DNA of 64,000 nucleotides from JAFANK01 sp036741695 (GTDB lineage: Bacteria; Vulcanimicrobiota; Vulcanimicrobiia; Eremiobacterales; Eremiobacteraceae). The notes below the pieces were generated by a model. That model worked only from the letters and a program-made list of their open reading frames with translations, was not told where the DNA came from and did no database searches. A program made the position numbers and the translations under genes. The stretch is from the NCBI GenBank assembly GCA_036741695.1, contig DAINRU010000002.1, forward strand, positions 1-64,000. Direction: 5' to 3'. Of this stretch, positions 44,094-52,818 are shown in pieces; the stretch's first letter is position 1, and each line of letters opens with the position of its first letter.

Positions 44094-45491
44094 ATGCAAC
44101 GGCTTGTGCGGGCGGCTGTGGTCGCATTGGCGCTGAGCGCAGCCGCCCTGACAGTCGGCTGCACCGCGGTTCTGAGACACGTCACCGCGATGGCCAGCGC
44201 CATGCAGCTTTCCTACCGATGCATGGATGAGGCACAAAAGGGACACCCTCGAGCCGCGTTGCGTGACTGTGACGCCGCCGTGAAGCTCGAGCCCGACGAT
44301 AGTTTCATGTACTACTATCGCTCGTTCGCATACGCCGCGAATGCGGACTTTCGCCGCGAGGTCGCCGATCTCGACCACGCGCTCGAGCTGAGCCCCAGGT
44401 TCGCTGACGCATATGCCGCACGGTGCGGCACACAATGGAAACTCCCACGGGAGGACCCAAGAGCGGCGATATCCGACTGCGATGAGGCCGTGAAGCTTGA
44501 CCCGCGGGGCTACGACATCGTCAGCGCTCGCTTGGCGCTACGCACCCATCTTAAGGACTATCACGGAGCGCTCGACGATGCGGCGACCCTGGCCGACCTG
44601 AGCCCGAACAGCGCATACGGCCATCTCCCCGCCTGCGGGGTCTACGTGGCTATGGGAAAATTCGCCGAGGCGCGGCAGAGCTGCGATCGCGCGGAGCAGG
44701 CTCCCCAGGACAAGCCCGAGGGCTATAGGAGTAGCGCGATCGATGCGGCCCTCATGGCAGACTGGCCGCGCGCTCTGGCCGATGCGGATCAAGCAATCGC
44801 GCTCGCGCCCAACGATGCGGAGGCCTATAACGGCCGCTGCTGGATACGCATCCGCATGAACGATGTCAAAGGCGCGAAACAGGACTGTGCAACCGCGCTC
44901 GCCATGTCCTCGAACGACCCGCACATCCGCGACACTCGCGCAGACATCCTCATCCGCGAGCGCGACTACAAAGGCGTCATCGCGGACGAAGACGCCGCGG
45001 TCGACGCCTATCCGAGCTTGCCGTTCGGCTTCGCGGGGCGGTGCGCAGCGGAACGGGACTTGGGCGAGATCAGCCTAGCGCTCGCCGATTGCCGCCGCGC
45101 GGTTGGCTTGGAACGCGATAACGGAGAATGGCTCGTGCTCTTGGGCGACGTCTATCGAGCTCAGGGCGAGCCGAACCTTGCACGCGCAAGCTATCGGCGT
45201 GCGTTCAAGGAGGACCTGACCGCCATCGAAGCCCTGCGTGAGGAAGCCTCGCTCGACGAAACGAGCGGCGATGCACAGACGGCGGTGGAGCTCGCGTCAG
45301 CCTACGTCGCCAAGAACGGATACGACCCGGTCGGCCATGAAGTCTATGGCAAGGCGCTTGCCAGGCTGGGTGAGAGCGCGGCGGCGATGGCGCAGTTCGA
45401 GTTGGCGCGCCAGGGCTATACCCAACGCGGCGATACGATAGGGATCAACGAGGTCGAGGCGGCCATGGTGCCGCTGCGAGGGACCACCTAG
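44094..45491 (+). CDS. TPR-repeat lipoprotein
   Basis: A 465-residue protein with a lipoprotein signal peptide ending LTVGC. Repeated 34-residue units of the type ALRDCDAAVKLEPDD and ALADADQAIALAPNDA run from about residue 40 to 450, at least ten tetratricopeptide repeats. It is probably a periplasmic scaffold for protein contacts. Several cysteines recur at the same repeat position (DCD, SCD, DCA), which is unusual. The ATG at 44094 is fixed by the signal peptide. The nitrilase gene follows 6 bp later. Confidence 0.87.
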   Translation: MQRLVRAAVVALALSAAALTVGCTAVLRHVTAMASAMQLSYRCMDEAQKGHPRAALRDCDAAVKLEPDDSFMYYYRSFAYAANADFRREVADLDHALELSPRFADAYAARCGTQWKLPREDPRAAISDCDEAVKLDPRGYDIVSARLALRTHLKDYHGALDDAATLADLSPNSAYGHLPACGVYVAMGKFAEARQSCDRAEQAPQDKPEGYRSSAIDAALMADWPRALADADQAIALAPNDAEAYNGRCWIRIRMNDVKGAKQDCATALAMSSNDPHIRDTRADILIRERDYKGVIADEDAAVDAYPSLPFGFAGRCAAERDLGEISLALADCRRAVGLERDNGEWLVLLGDVYRAQGEPNLARASYRRAFKEDLTAIEALREEASLDETSGDAQTAVELASAYVAKNGYDPVGHEVYGKALARLGESAAAMAQFELARQGYTQRGDTIGINEVEAAMVPLRGTT

Positions 45492-45497
45492 AGCGAG

Positions 45498-46562
45498 ATG
45501 AAGAAGCGTAAGAGCTCAACTGCCAAGGCGAAGCCCCCGCGCCCACGCGTCGGACGCGCGACGGCAAAGCCAGCGCGTGCGCCCGCCACCGTGGGCATCG
45601 CACCGCGCACGGGCCACGACGGCGTGCGCGCCCAAGGCGCTCAGCGGCAGACCGTGAGCCTCGCGCTCGTGCAATTCGCCCCGCGAAAAGGGGACGTCAA
45701 CGCCAACCTCGAGCGCATCGAGCAGGTCTTCGCCGCGTTGCGCCACGACAAAGAAGGCTTCCCCGGCGTGGTCGTCTTTCCCGAGGCGTGCCTTTCGGGG
45801 TATTTCGTCGAGGGTGGCATCGCAGAAGTGGCGCTGAAAGCGTCGACCGTGCTCAAGCGGCTTACCAGCGCCGCTCGAAGCGCGTGCGGCGCGAACCATC
45901 CACCCTTCGACGTCGTGCTCGGTTTCTACGAAGACGATGGCGGCAAGCTGTACAACAGCGCGCTTTACGCGAGCCTCGGTGCGAGCCCGCTGATACGCCA
46001 CGTCCACCGCAAGCTATTCTTGCCGACATACGGCGTGTTCGACGAGGAGCGATTTGTCACGCGAGGGCGCACGATTCAAGCGTTCGACACGCCACACGGG
46101 CGCGCGGCGATCCTCATCTGTGAGGACGCCTGCCACTCCATCGCAGTGACCATCGCCGCGTTGCGAGGTGCGCAGATCCTGTATATCCCAAGCGCGTCCC
46201 CCGGTCGCGGTCTTGAAGACGCTGAGCCCGCGAACGTCCGCATGTGGCGCGACATCATGCGGGTAGCGGCAGCCGAGCACGGTATCTTCATCGTCTACGC
46301 CGGCCTGGTGGGCTTCGAAGGCGGTAAGGGTTTCACCGGAGCCTCGCGGCTGATGGGGCCGTTCGGCGACCTGCGCGTGGAAGCGCCCTTCGACGGCGCG
46401 GCCATCGTGCGCACAACGATCTCGCTCGCCGACGTGAACATCGCGCGAGCGGCGCTTCCTGCGCTCGGCGATCTCGAAGCCAATCTCTCCGAGCTGACCG
46501 AGATGTTCGATGAAGAGGTCGCGAACAGGCCAGCTCGCGCGAAACTCCGGCGCGCGCAATGA
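45498..46562 (+). CDS. Nitrilase-family amidohydrolase, probable glutaminase partner of NadE
   Basis: A 354-residue protein. After a basic, Pro/Ala-rich 50-residue extension comes a carbon-nitrogen hydrolase domain with the Glu-Lys-Cys triad: FPEACLSGY (Glu96), HRKLFLPTYG (Lys172) and LICEDACH (Cys208). It overlaps nadE by 4 bp. In glutamine-dependent NAD synthetases this domain is usually fused to NadE and supplies ammonia from glutamine. Here it is a separate chain, so a two-subunit enzyme is inferred. Confidence 0.87.
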   Translation: MKKRKSSTAKAKPPRPRVGRATAKPARAPATVGIAPRTGHDGVRAQGAQRQTVSLALVQFAPRKGDVNANLERIEQVFAALRHDKEGFPGVVVFPEACLSGYFVEGGIAEVALKASTVLKRLTSAARSACGANHPPFDVVLGFYEDDGGKLYNSALYASLGASPLIRHVHRKLFLPTYGVFDEERFVTRGRTIQAFDTPHGRAAILICEDACHSIAVTIAALRGAQILYIPSASPGRGLEDAEPANVRMWRDIMRVAAAEHGIFIVYAGLVGFEGGKGFTGASRLMGPFGDLRVEAPFDGAAIVRTTISLADVNIARAALPALGDLEANLSELTEMFDEEVANRPARAKLRRAQ

Positions 46563-47419
46563 AAGCACTGAAGCTCCACGTCGTCCACGCGCCCGTCCAC
46601 GAAGAGACGGGATTGAAGTTAGACGCTGCCCTGGCGCAGCGCTGGCTCACCAATTTCCTGCGCGATGAGATGATCGGGCGCCGCGGCAAGCGGGTGGCGA
46701 TCGTCGGCGTCTCGGGCGGCGTGGATTCGGCGGTCGTCGCATATCTGTGCGCAGAAGCGCTTGGGGCTGCGAACGTCTACGGCGTGCGCATGCCATATCG
46801 CACATCGTCTGGTCAGAGCTTCGAACACGGCGGTCTTGTCATCAAGGCGACCGGCATCCACGACCTCGTCATCGACATCAGCGATGCGGTGGACGGCTAC
46901 TTGCAATACGAGCCTGACGCATCGCCCACCAGACGCGGCAACGTCATGGCGCGCGAGCGCATGATCGTGCTCTTCGACCAGTCAGCCAAATACGACGGGT
47001 TGCCGGTGGGCACAGGCAACAAGTCAGAGCGGCTGCTCGGGTACTTCACCTGGCACGCTGACGACTCGCCGCCGATCAATCCCATCGGCGACCTCTTCAA
47101 GACGCAGGTCTGGGCGCTGGCGCGCCACCTGGGCGTGCCGAAGGAGATCGTCCAGAAGCCGGCCACGGCGGATCTCATCCGCGGCCAGACCGACGAAGAG
47201 GACCTCGGCATCACGTATCTGCGCGCGGACCGCATCCTGTATCAGATGCTCGTCGGCTATCGGGCGCAAGACATCATAGCCTCCGGGTTCGAACCGGCCG
47301 AAGTGGAGCTGGTCGCGCGCAGGGTGAATGCCACGCACTGGAAGCGTCACTTGCCGACTACTGCGATGATTTCGACCACCGCCATCAACGAGTACTATCT
47401 ACGGCCGGTCGACTACTAA
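46559..47419 (+). CDS. nadE: NAD+ synthetase NadE (synthetase chain)
   Basis: A 286-residue adenine-nucleotide alpha-hydrolase-fold enzyme that amidates nicotinate adenine dinucleotide. The PP-loop is SGGVDSAV (52-59). GTGNKSE, PIGDLFKTQVWALARHLGVP and ADLIRGQTDEEDLGITY are NadE signatures. It lacks the glutaminase domain, which is the overlapping upstream gene. Confidence 0.94.
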   Translation: MKALKLHVVHAPVHEETGLKLDAALAQRWLTNFLRDEMIGRRGKRVAIVGVSGGVDSAVVAYLCAEALGAANVYGVRMPYRTSSGQSFEHGGLVIKATGIHDLVIDISDAVDGYLQYEPDASPTRRGNVMARERMIVLFDQSAKYDGLPVGTGNKSERLLGYFTWHADDSPPINPIGDLFKTQVWALARHLGVPKEIVQKPATADLIRGQTDEEDLGITYLRADRILYQMLVGYRAQDIIASGFEPAEVELVARRVNATHWKRHLPTTAMISTTAINEYYLRPVDY

Positions 47420-47443
47420 AACGACTCGAGGCAAACACCGATC

Positions 47444-47851
47444 ATGCCAATCAACTTAGGGACCGTCGGTCATTTCGGCATCTCCGTCCGCGATCCGCGC
47501 AAGAGCGCGGCCTGGTGGACCAAGACCCTCAACCTCAAGCGCTTGTTCGCATTTTCGGGCGGCGTCATCATCGGCAACGAGGCGGTGACCATCGTGCTGC
47601 ACCGGGGCACGCCGCGGCCTGAAGCGTTCCATCACGTCTCGTTTCACCTGCGCAGCATGGCGCAACTGCGCTCGGCGCTTGCCGAATTGAAGCGCAAGAA
47701 GGTCGACATCGAGGACCCAGGCGAGGAGATCGGTCCCGAGGCGCCGGGCTCGAAGAACGTGGGGCTGTGGTTTCGCGACCCTGACGGGTATCGCTGGGAG
47801 CTCTCCGTGCTCGAGAAGCCGTCGCGGAAGAAGAAGAGAAAGCGAGGATAA
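47444..47851 (+). CDS. VOC family protein
   Basis: A 135-residue glyoxalase-fold protein with HFGISVRDPRKSAAWWTKTL at the N-terminus, FHHVSFHLRSM in the middle, and WFRDPDGYRWELSVLEKP at the end, giving His/Glu metal ligands. The tail is lysine-rich. It is followed 3 bp later by a second VOC gene. Function unknown. Confidence 0.84.
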   Translation: MPINLGTVGHFGISVRDPRKSAAWWTKTLNLKRLFAFSGGVIIGNEAVTIVLHRGTPRPEAFHHVSFHLRSMAQLRSALAELKRKKVDIEDPGEEIGPEAPGSKNVGLWFRDPDGYRWELSVLEKPSRKKKRKRG

Positions 47852-47854
47852 CGC

Positions 47855-48259
47855 GTGCCGAGGTACTTGCACACCTCGATCTTCGTCAACAATATGGATG
47901 CGTCGATCGAGTTCTACACGAAAAAGCTTGGACTCAAGCTTTTGGGCGGGCCCGACCACTACCCAGGCAACGCCGACATGGCGTTCGTCGGCTCGAATTG
48001 GGATGCGTATATCGAGCTTGTCTACGACCTTGAAGCACATCCGCCGTACGAGATCGGCAATAGATACGAGCATCTGGCAATCGAGGTGGATGGCGACCTA
48101 GTGGCTGTCTGCGACCGCCTGAAAGCCCAAGGCGTCAAGGTGCTGCGCGGTCCGAAGAAATCTCCCGGCGGTTCCCGTTCGATCGCATTCGTCGAGGACC
48201 CAAACGGCATCCCCGTCGAGCTGCTCGAGCCCAAGCCGACCAAAGCCGGCGGCTCATGA
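47855..48259 (+). CDS. Glyoxalase I-like VOC protein
   Basis: A 134-residue protein with a GTG start: YLHTSIFVNNMDASIEFYTKKLGLKLL at the N-terminus, then YIELVYDLEAHP, YEHLAIEVDGD, and FVEDPNGIPVELLEP. This order with the His, Glu, His, Glu ligands fits lactoylglutathione-lyase-like enzymes that detoxify methylglyoxal. It is paired with the preceding VOC gene. Confidence 0.86.
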   Translation: MPRYLHTSIFVNNMDASIEFYTKKLGLKLLGGPDHYPGNADMAFVGSNWDAYIELVYDLEAHPPYEIGNRYEHLAIEVDGDLVAVCDRLKAQGVKVLRGPKKSPGGSRSIAFVEDPNGIPVELLEPKPTKAGGS

Positions 48260-48296
48260 CGAGCGACTCTCTTTAGCCGACTGCCTCTGACGCGAG

Positions 48297-49556
48297 ATGG
48301 CGACAGCCGAGATCATCACGATCGGTACGGAGCTGCTCCTCGGGCAGCTCGTCGACACGAACACCTCCGTCATCGCCGCGGCGCTGGCCGAATCCGGTTT
48401 CGACGTCTTCCGCGAGAGCACGGTTGGTGACAACGAGAACCGCATCGCGCAAGCGATCCGCGAGGCGCTCACCAGGGCGGATGCGGTGGTCTGCGCGGGC
48501 GGGCTCGGGCCCACAATCGACGATCTCACGCGCGAGGCGGTGGCGTCGGCGACCGGCAGACCGCTTGAGCTCGACCAGGCTGCGCTCGCTGACTTGAACG
48601 CCTGGTTCGCGAGCGTCGGACGGCGCATGTCGCCCAATAACGCGCGCCAAGCGATGTTCCCCCGAGGCGCCACCGTGTTGGAAAACCCAAAGGGCACCGC
48701 ACCGGGCTTTGCGCTTGAGACCGGCGACAAGATCATCGTGGTCATGCCGGGGCCGCCGCGCGAGATGGAGCCCATGCTGCGCGACCACGTGATCCCCATA
48801 CTCAAGGAGAAATTCGGGCTGCAGTCGGCCATCGCCACGCGAGTGCTGCGAACGGTCGGCATCTCGGAATCCGAAGTCGATGCGCGCATCGCCGAGCTTT
48901 TCCGCACCGGCGTCAACCCGAGCATCGCGGTACTGGCGCACCTCGGCCAAGTCGACGTCAAGCTCACCGCCAAGGCGGCGACGAAAGCGGCCGCACATGC
49001 GCTTATCGACCAGCTCGAACCCGAGATCCGCCGGCACCTCGGCGAACATATCTTCTCAGCAGACGGCGCGTCGCTGCCGCAAACCCTCGGACGTCTGATG
49101 CGCGAGCGCGGATGGACTCTCGCCACCGCCGAGTCATGCACCGGCGGCATGCTGGGTGAGATGATCACCTCGGTCGCCGGCTCGTCGGATTATTACCGCG
49201 GCGGCGTCGTCTCGTACGCCGACGGTGCCAAGACCGCTCTGCTCGAGGTCGCGCCCGAGCTCATCGAGCAACATGGCGCGGTGAGCGAAGCGGTCGCCGC
49301 TGCGATGGCCGTCGGAGCGCAAGCGGCGTTTCGCGCGACGCTTGCGCTATCGATCACGGGCGTGGCGGGCCCGGGAGGGGGCACAAAGGAGAAGCCCGTC
49401 GGACTGGTCTTCATCGCGTTGGCGGATGGCACGGGCGGCGTCGAGGTCAAACGCCTGCATATCCCCGGCGACCGAGAGGCGGTGCGACACAGAGCCTCGC
49501 TTGCCGCACTGACGCTGGCCTGGCGCGCGGCGAAGACTGCAGCGACTGCCCCTTAG
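48297..49556 (+). CDS. cinA: CinA: competence/damage-inducible protein with nicotinamide-nucleotide amidase domain
   Basis: A 419-residue two-domain protein. The N-terminal MoaB/MogA-like COG1058 domain has EIITIGTELLLGQLVDTN and CAGGLGPTIDDLTREA (ADP-ribose pyrophosphatase type). The C-terminal PncC domain (about 255-415) has TAESCTGGMLGEMITSVAGSS and ITGVAGPGGGTKEKPVG, which deamidates NMN to nicotinate mononucleotide. Together with NadE nearby this suggests NAD recycling. Two palindromic repeats follow. Confidence 0.94.
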   Translation: MATAEIITIGTELLLGQLVDTNTSVIAAALAESGFDVFRESTVGDNENRIAQAIREALTRADAVVCAGGLGPTIDDLTREAVASATGRPLELDQAALADLNAWFASVGRRMSPNNARQAMFPRGATVLENPKGTAPGFALETGDKIIVVMPGPPREMEPMLRDHVIPILKEKFGLQSAIATRVLRTVGISESEVDARIAELFRTGVNPSIAVLAHLGQVDVKLTAKAATKAAAHALIDQLEPEIRRHLGEHIFSADGASLPQTLGRLMRERGWTLATAESCTGGMLGEMITSVAGSSDYYRGGVVSYADGAKTALLEVAPELIEQHGAVSEAVAAAMAVGAQAAFRATLALSITGVAGPGGGTKEKPVGLVFIALADGTGGVEVKRLHIPGDREAVRHRASLAALTLAWRAAKTAATAP

Positions 49557-49564
49557 TCGCTCGG

Positions 49565-49591
49565 AACGGACCTAAAGGTCCATTGCTACAA
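49565..49591 (+). repeat. Dispersed palindromic repeat, copy 4 (slightly decayed)
   Basis: AACGGACCTAAAGGTCCATT then GCTACAA, with one arm mismatch, 8 bp after the cinA stop. It forms a direct tandem with copy 5 at a 57-bp period. Confidence 0.85.
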
Positions 49592-49621
49592 ACGTACGGA
49601 AAGTGTTCGTCGCGATAAGCG

Positions 49622-49649
49622 AACGGACCTAAAGGTCCGTTGCTTCAAG
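49622..49649 (+). repeat. Dispersed palindromic repeat, copy 5
   Basis: AACGGACCTAAAGGTCCGTT then GCTTCAAG, identical to copy 3, ending 18 bp before the permease start codon and just 5' of its AAGGAA ribosome-binding site. Confidence 0.88.
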
Positions 49650-49667
49650 TATAAGGAATGGCGAGGC

Positions 49668-51077
49668 ATGGAACAGACCGGCGTGCGGCGTTTGCTCCGC
49701 TCGCTTTCACTCGTCGACCTTTCAGTGCTGGCCTCATCGGCCATGGCGCCGGCCTACAGCATCGCCGCCGTCATGGGCCTTGTCGTCGCGGCCGCCGCAG
49801 CCGGTGCGCCACTGGCCGTCATCGTCTCGACGATTCCGATCGCCTTCATCGCGATCGGCTTCATGCGACTCTCGATGGCCAAACCGGCGGCCGGGGGCGC
49901 CTACACCTGGTCGCGCATCGCGTTCGGCGATCGCGTGGGCTGGTTCACCGCGGTGCTCATCATCATCGCCTATTACTTCGGCACGCTCGCGAGCGCAGTT
50001 CCAGCCGGCGTCTACACAATCAATGCCCTGAGCCTGCTCCACCTGCACGTCGCCGCGACGCCGCTCTCGATCGCAATAGCCGGAGTGGTCTGGACCGCGT
50101 TCTCGACCTACTTCCTCTTCATCGGTGCCCGCCCGACGGCGCTCATCTCGGCGATCTTCTTAGGCATTGAGATCGTGGCGCTGCTCGTGATCGCCGCGAT
50201 CGCGCTTGCCAACCCATTTTCAGGCACACCCCCACCCGGGCACCTGCCGCTTGGCATCACCATCGGCGCAACAGGCATCGCCGGCCTCATCGTCGGGGCA
50301 GTGCTCTCCATTTGGATCTCGGCGGGCTGGGAGCTCGCCACCTACAGCTCTGAAGAATCCAAGGGTGCCGCGAGCACGCCGGGGGCCGGCGCATTGATCG
50401 GTCTCTTGGCCACGATGGCGCTCGTGTGGTTTTGCATGGTCGCCTTCATGCACGTGGGAAGCGTCGACGGCTTTTCCGCGCACAAAGACGATGCGCTGGC
50501 ATACGTGGCGCAGCGTTTAGGCGGCGGCTGGATCTCGGCGCTCATGGTCGCAAACGTGCTCGTCTCGAGCGCGGCCGCACTGTGGACGACGATGCAGGTC
50601 TTGTCGCGCGCCGTCTTCGCGATGGGGCGCGACGGACTGCTTCCGCGAGCGCTCAGCGCAGTGCATCCGACATATGGTTCCCCATGGGTCGCGGTGCTCG
50701 TGGTCAGCATCCCGGTCATCGTGCTGTTGCTCTACTCGGGTTTCGTTGCGAGCGCGCAGGAAACGCTCAACACCGTCGTCACAGGTTCGTCGATATTCGT
50801 CGGCGCGACGTTCATCATCACTGGGCTTGCCTGCGCTTATCTACACACCCGCCAGAAGGGCGAGCAGCGACATGGGTTCACCGGAATCGCCCTGCCCGCC
50901 ATCGGGGCCCTGTGGACGCTTGCTTTTCTTATCTACGACGTCTGGAAGCAGCAGGCGTCCTTCATCCAGTGGTTGACCTTGATCGGCCTCCTGGCGGCTC
51001 TCATATTCGCGGTAACGGCAGGCCGCTGGGCCATGTCATATCAAGCATTGGCGGCACATAAGGAAGAAGAGGCGTAA
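49668..51077 (+). CDS. APC-family amino-acid permease
   Basis: A 469-residue protein with about twelve hydrophobic helices. The N-terminal signature LVDLSVLASSAMAPAYSIA corresponds to the unwound TM1 binding site, and GGAYTWSRIAFG is the TM2-3 loop. GWELATYSSEESKG in TM6 is typical of the family, as is LSAVHPTYGSPW near the end. It is a proton- or substrate-coupled amino-acid importer, specificity unknown. The second permease at 52819 is a clear paralog. Confidence 0.9.
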   Translation: MEQTGVRRLLRSLSLVDLSVLASSAMAPAYSIAAVMGLVVAAAAAGAPLAVIVSTIPIAFIAIGFMRLSMAKPAAGGAYTWSRIAFGDRVGWFTAVLIIIAYYFGTLASAVPAGVYTINALSLLHLHVAATPLSIAIAGVVWTAFSTYFLFIGARPTALISAIFLGIEIVALLVIAAIALANPFSGTPPPGHLPLGITIGATGIAGLIVGAVLSIWISAGWELATYSSEESKGAASTPGAGALIGLLATMALVWFCMVAFMHVGSVDGFSAHKDDALAYVAQRLGGGWISALMVANVLVSSAAALWTTMQVLSRAVFAMGRDGLLPRALSAVHPTYGSPWVAVLVVSIPVIVLLLYSGFVASAQETLNTVVTGSSIFVGATFIITGLACAYLHTRQKGEQRHGFTGIALPAIGALWTLAFLIYDVWKQQASFIQWLTLIGLLAALIFAVTAGRWAMSYQALAAHKEEEA

Positions 51078-51124
51078 GACCGAAGCCGAAATATTCCGAC
51101 CGTAGGAATGAACGAAAGGCGCTG

Positions 51125-52624
51125 ATGCCGGTGCGGTTCAGCGAAGCAAAACAGCCTGTGAGATCACATTTGCTCCTCGTGGCGCTCGTCGCCGCACTAG
51201 CCCTCTCTAGCAGCGCGTGCGGGGGTGGGAGCACCATGCCGAAGAGCCAACCGACGCCGACCGCGACAACGTCCAAGTCTTTAGGCTGTTCACACACGTT
51301 CAGCGCGGCCCGGATCGCCACCGCATTCGCCCATATCGGCTCGCTCGGCATGCGCCTGCCCACGAGCACGCAAGAGAGCATTGCGGATGGAAAGCTCGCC
51401 GTGCGATTTGACGGCGGCAGCATCTCGCCCGAAGCCGCGGCGATCCTCTCGCGCATGGGCGCGCGCCAACTGAGCGAGGCCAACCCGCAGGGCGCAGTGA
51501 CGTTCTCCATCCCAGCCGGCAGCGATCCACGCGCGGCGGCAGAGAGTCTCAGCGGCGCACCCGGCGTGCTCTCAGCGGGTCCGCTTATCTATCGCCACAT
51601 GCTCGACGTGCTCCCGAATGACCCGCAATTCGCGAGCGGCGCCGTGACGGAATCGGCGAGCTCGACGAACCAGTGGGATATGTTTGCGATCCAGATGCCG
51701 AGCGCGTGGGCCGTGACGACCGGCAGCACGACGGTCAAGATCGCCATCATCGACACGGGTTACGACACGGGCAACCGCGACCTCGTGGGCAAGGTCGACG
51801 CGTCGGTCGTCTACGATCTGGGAAACGGCACCGTCGACAAGAAACTAACCATCGAGGACAAGGACGGCCACGGCAGTGATGTGAGCGGCATAGCCGCCGC
51901 AGATACGAACAACGCGATCGACGTGGCCGGCGTGGGCTGGAACGTGCATCTCCTCGAGGCGCGGGTGTTTCCCTATGGCTCGAATCCCGGCGCGAGCACG
52001 CAGGACATCGCCGCAGCCATAAATTGGGCGGTCGCCAACGGTGCCAAAGTGATCAACTTGAGCCTGGGGAGCAGCACACCCGATACCACGTATGAAGAAC
52101 CGGCTGTGGCCAACGCGATCAAGAGCGGGGTGATCGTCGTGGCGGCCGCTGGGAACGACGATGCCAACACGGTCGACTATCCGGCTGCCGATCCGGGCGT
52201 CATTTCGGTTGGCGCGTCGGCGTTTTGCGACTCGAGCAAGAACGTGCTTGCGGGCGGCTACGAGTACGTCGCGTCCTACTCGAACTACGGAGCCGGGCTC
52301 GCGCTCGTCGCGCCGGGCGGGGACCCCGACGGCACGCAAACCAAGTGCACCCCGTCGGTACCTGGCTGCATCGACTTCTTGCAGTGGATCGACAACTTGG
52401 ATAGCCTCCAGGGCCCGTTCACGGAGGAGGTCGGTCTCTTCGCCGGCACGTCGCAGGCCTCGCCTCACGTCTCGGGCGCCGTCGGACTCATGGTGAGCAA
52501 GGACGCCGCGCTAACGCCGGCTCAGGCGCTCTCGATTGTCGAGTTGACGGCTGACAGGATCGGCGACCCGCATCAAGGCGCCGGGCGCCTTAATGTTTTC
52601 AACGCGATCAACATGACGCCTTAA
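51125..52624 (+). CDS. Secreted subtilisin-like (S8) serine protease, lipoprotein
   Basis: A 499-residue protein. The signal peptide ends in LSSSAC (Cys32), indicating lipid anchoring. An inhibitor-like propeptide region spans about 60-160. The catalytic domain has Asp210 in IIDTGYD, His249 in KDGHGSDVSG, the oxyanion Asn344 in AAAGNDD, and Ser443 in GTSQASPHVSGAVG. It degrades extracellular protein. The flanking amino-acid permeases suggest peptide scavenging. A terminator hairpin follows. Confidence 0.93.
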   Translation: MPVRFSEAKQPVRSHLLLVALVAALALSSSACGGGSTMPKSQPTPTATTSKSLGCSHTFSAARIATAFAHIGSLGMRLPTSTQESIADGKLAVRFDGGSISPEAAAILSRMGARQLSEANPQGAVTFSIPAGSDPRAAAESLSGAPGVLSAGPLIYRHMLDVLPNDPQFASGAVTESASSTNQWDMFAIQMPSAWAVTTGSTTVKIAIIDTGYDTGNRDLVGKVDASVVYDLGNGTVDKKLTIEDKDGHGSDVSGIAAADTNNAIDVAGVGWNVHLLEARVFPYGSNPGASTQDIAAAINWAVANGAKVINLSLGSSTPDTTYEEPAVANAIKSGVIVVAAAGNDDANTVDYPAADPGVISVGASAFCDSSKNVLAGGYEYVASYSNYGAGLALVAPGGDPDGTQTKCTPSVPGCIDFLQWIDNLDSLQGPFTEEVGLFAGTSQASPHVSGAVGLMVSKDAALTPAQALSIVELTADRIGDPHQGAGRLNVFNAINMTP

Positions 52625-52651
52625 TCAAATGCGCTCGAGCGATTTGGGAGA

Positions 52652-52673
52652 AAGGACGGCGTTCACCGTCCTT
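52652..52673 (+). terminator. Terminator hairpin after the protease gene
   Basis: AAGGACGG and CCGTCCTT form an 8-bp stem with a 6-base loop, 28 bp after the stop codon. It ends in TT only, so it may need Rho or act as a stabiliser. The rest of the gap to 52818 has a GCGACT/AGTCGC repeat and no gene. Confidence 0.55.
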
Positions 52674-52818
52674 GACATTAGTCGGAGCAGACCCGTGTGG
52701 GAAAAGGACCCCGGGTGACTTTGCTGAATCGTCAAGTCGTGAACCGGAGGTTGCTTTGGCGACTTTACAGTCGCTTAATCGTTGACCCCTCAGGCGTGGC
52801 GCGCGGAACACTCCTCGG

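Noticed and set aside
49565..49649. CRISPR array suggested by two near-identical repeats 57 bp apart
   Set aside because: There are only two units, they are palindromic elements also found singly elsewhere, and no cas genes are present.
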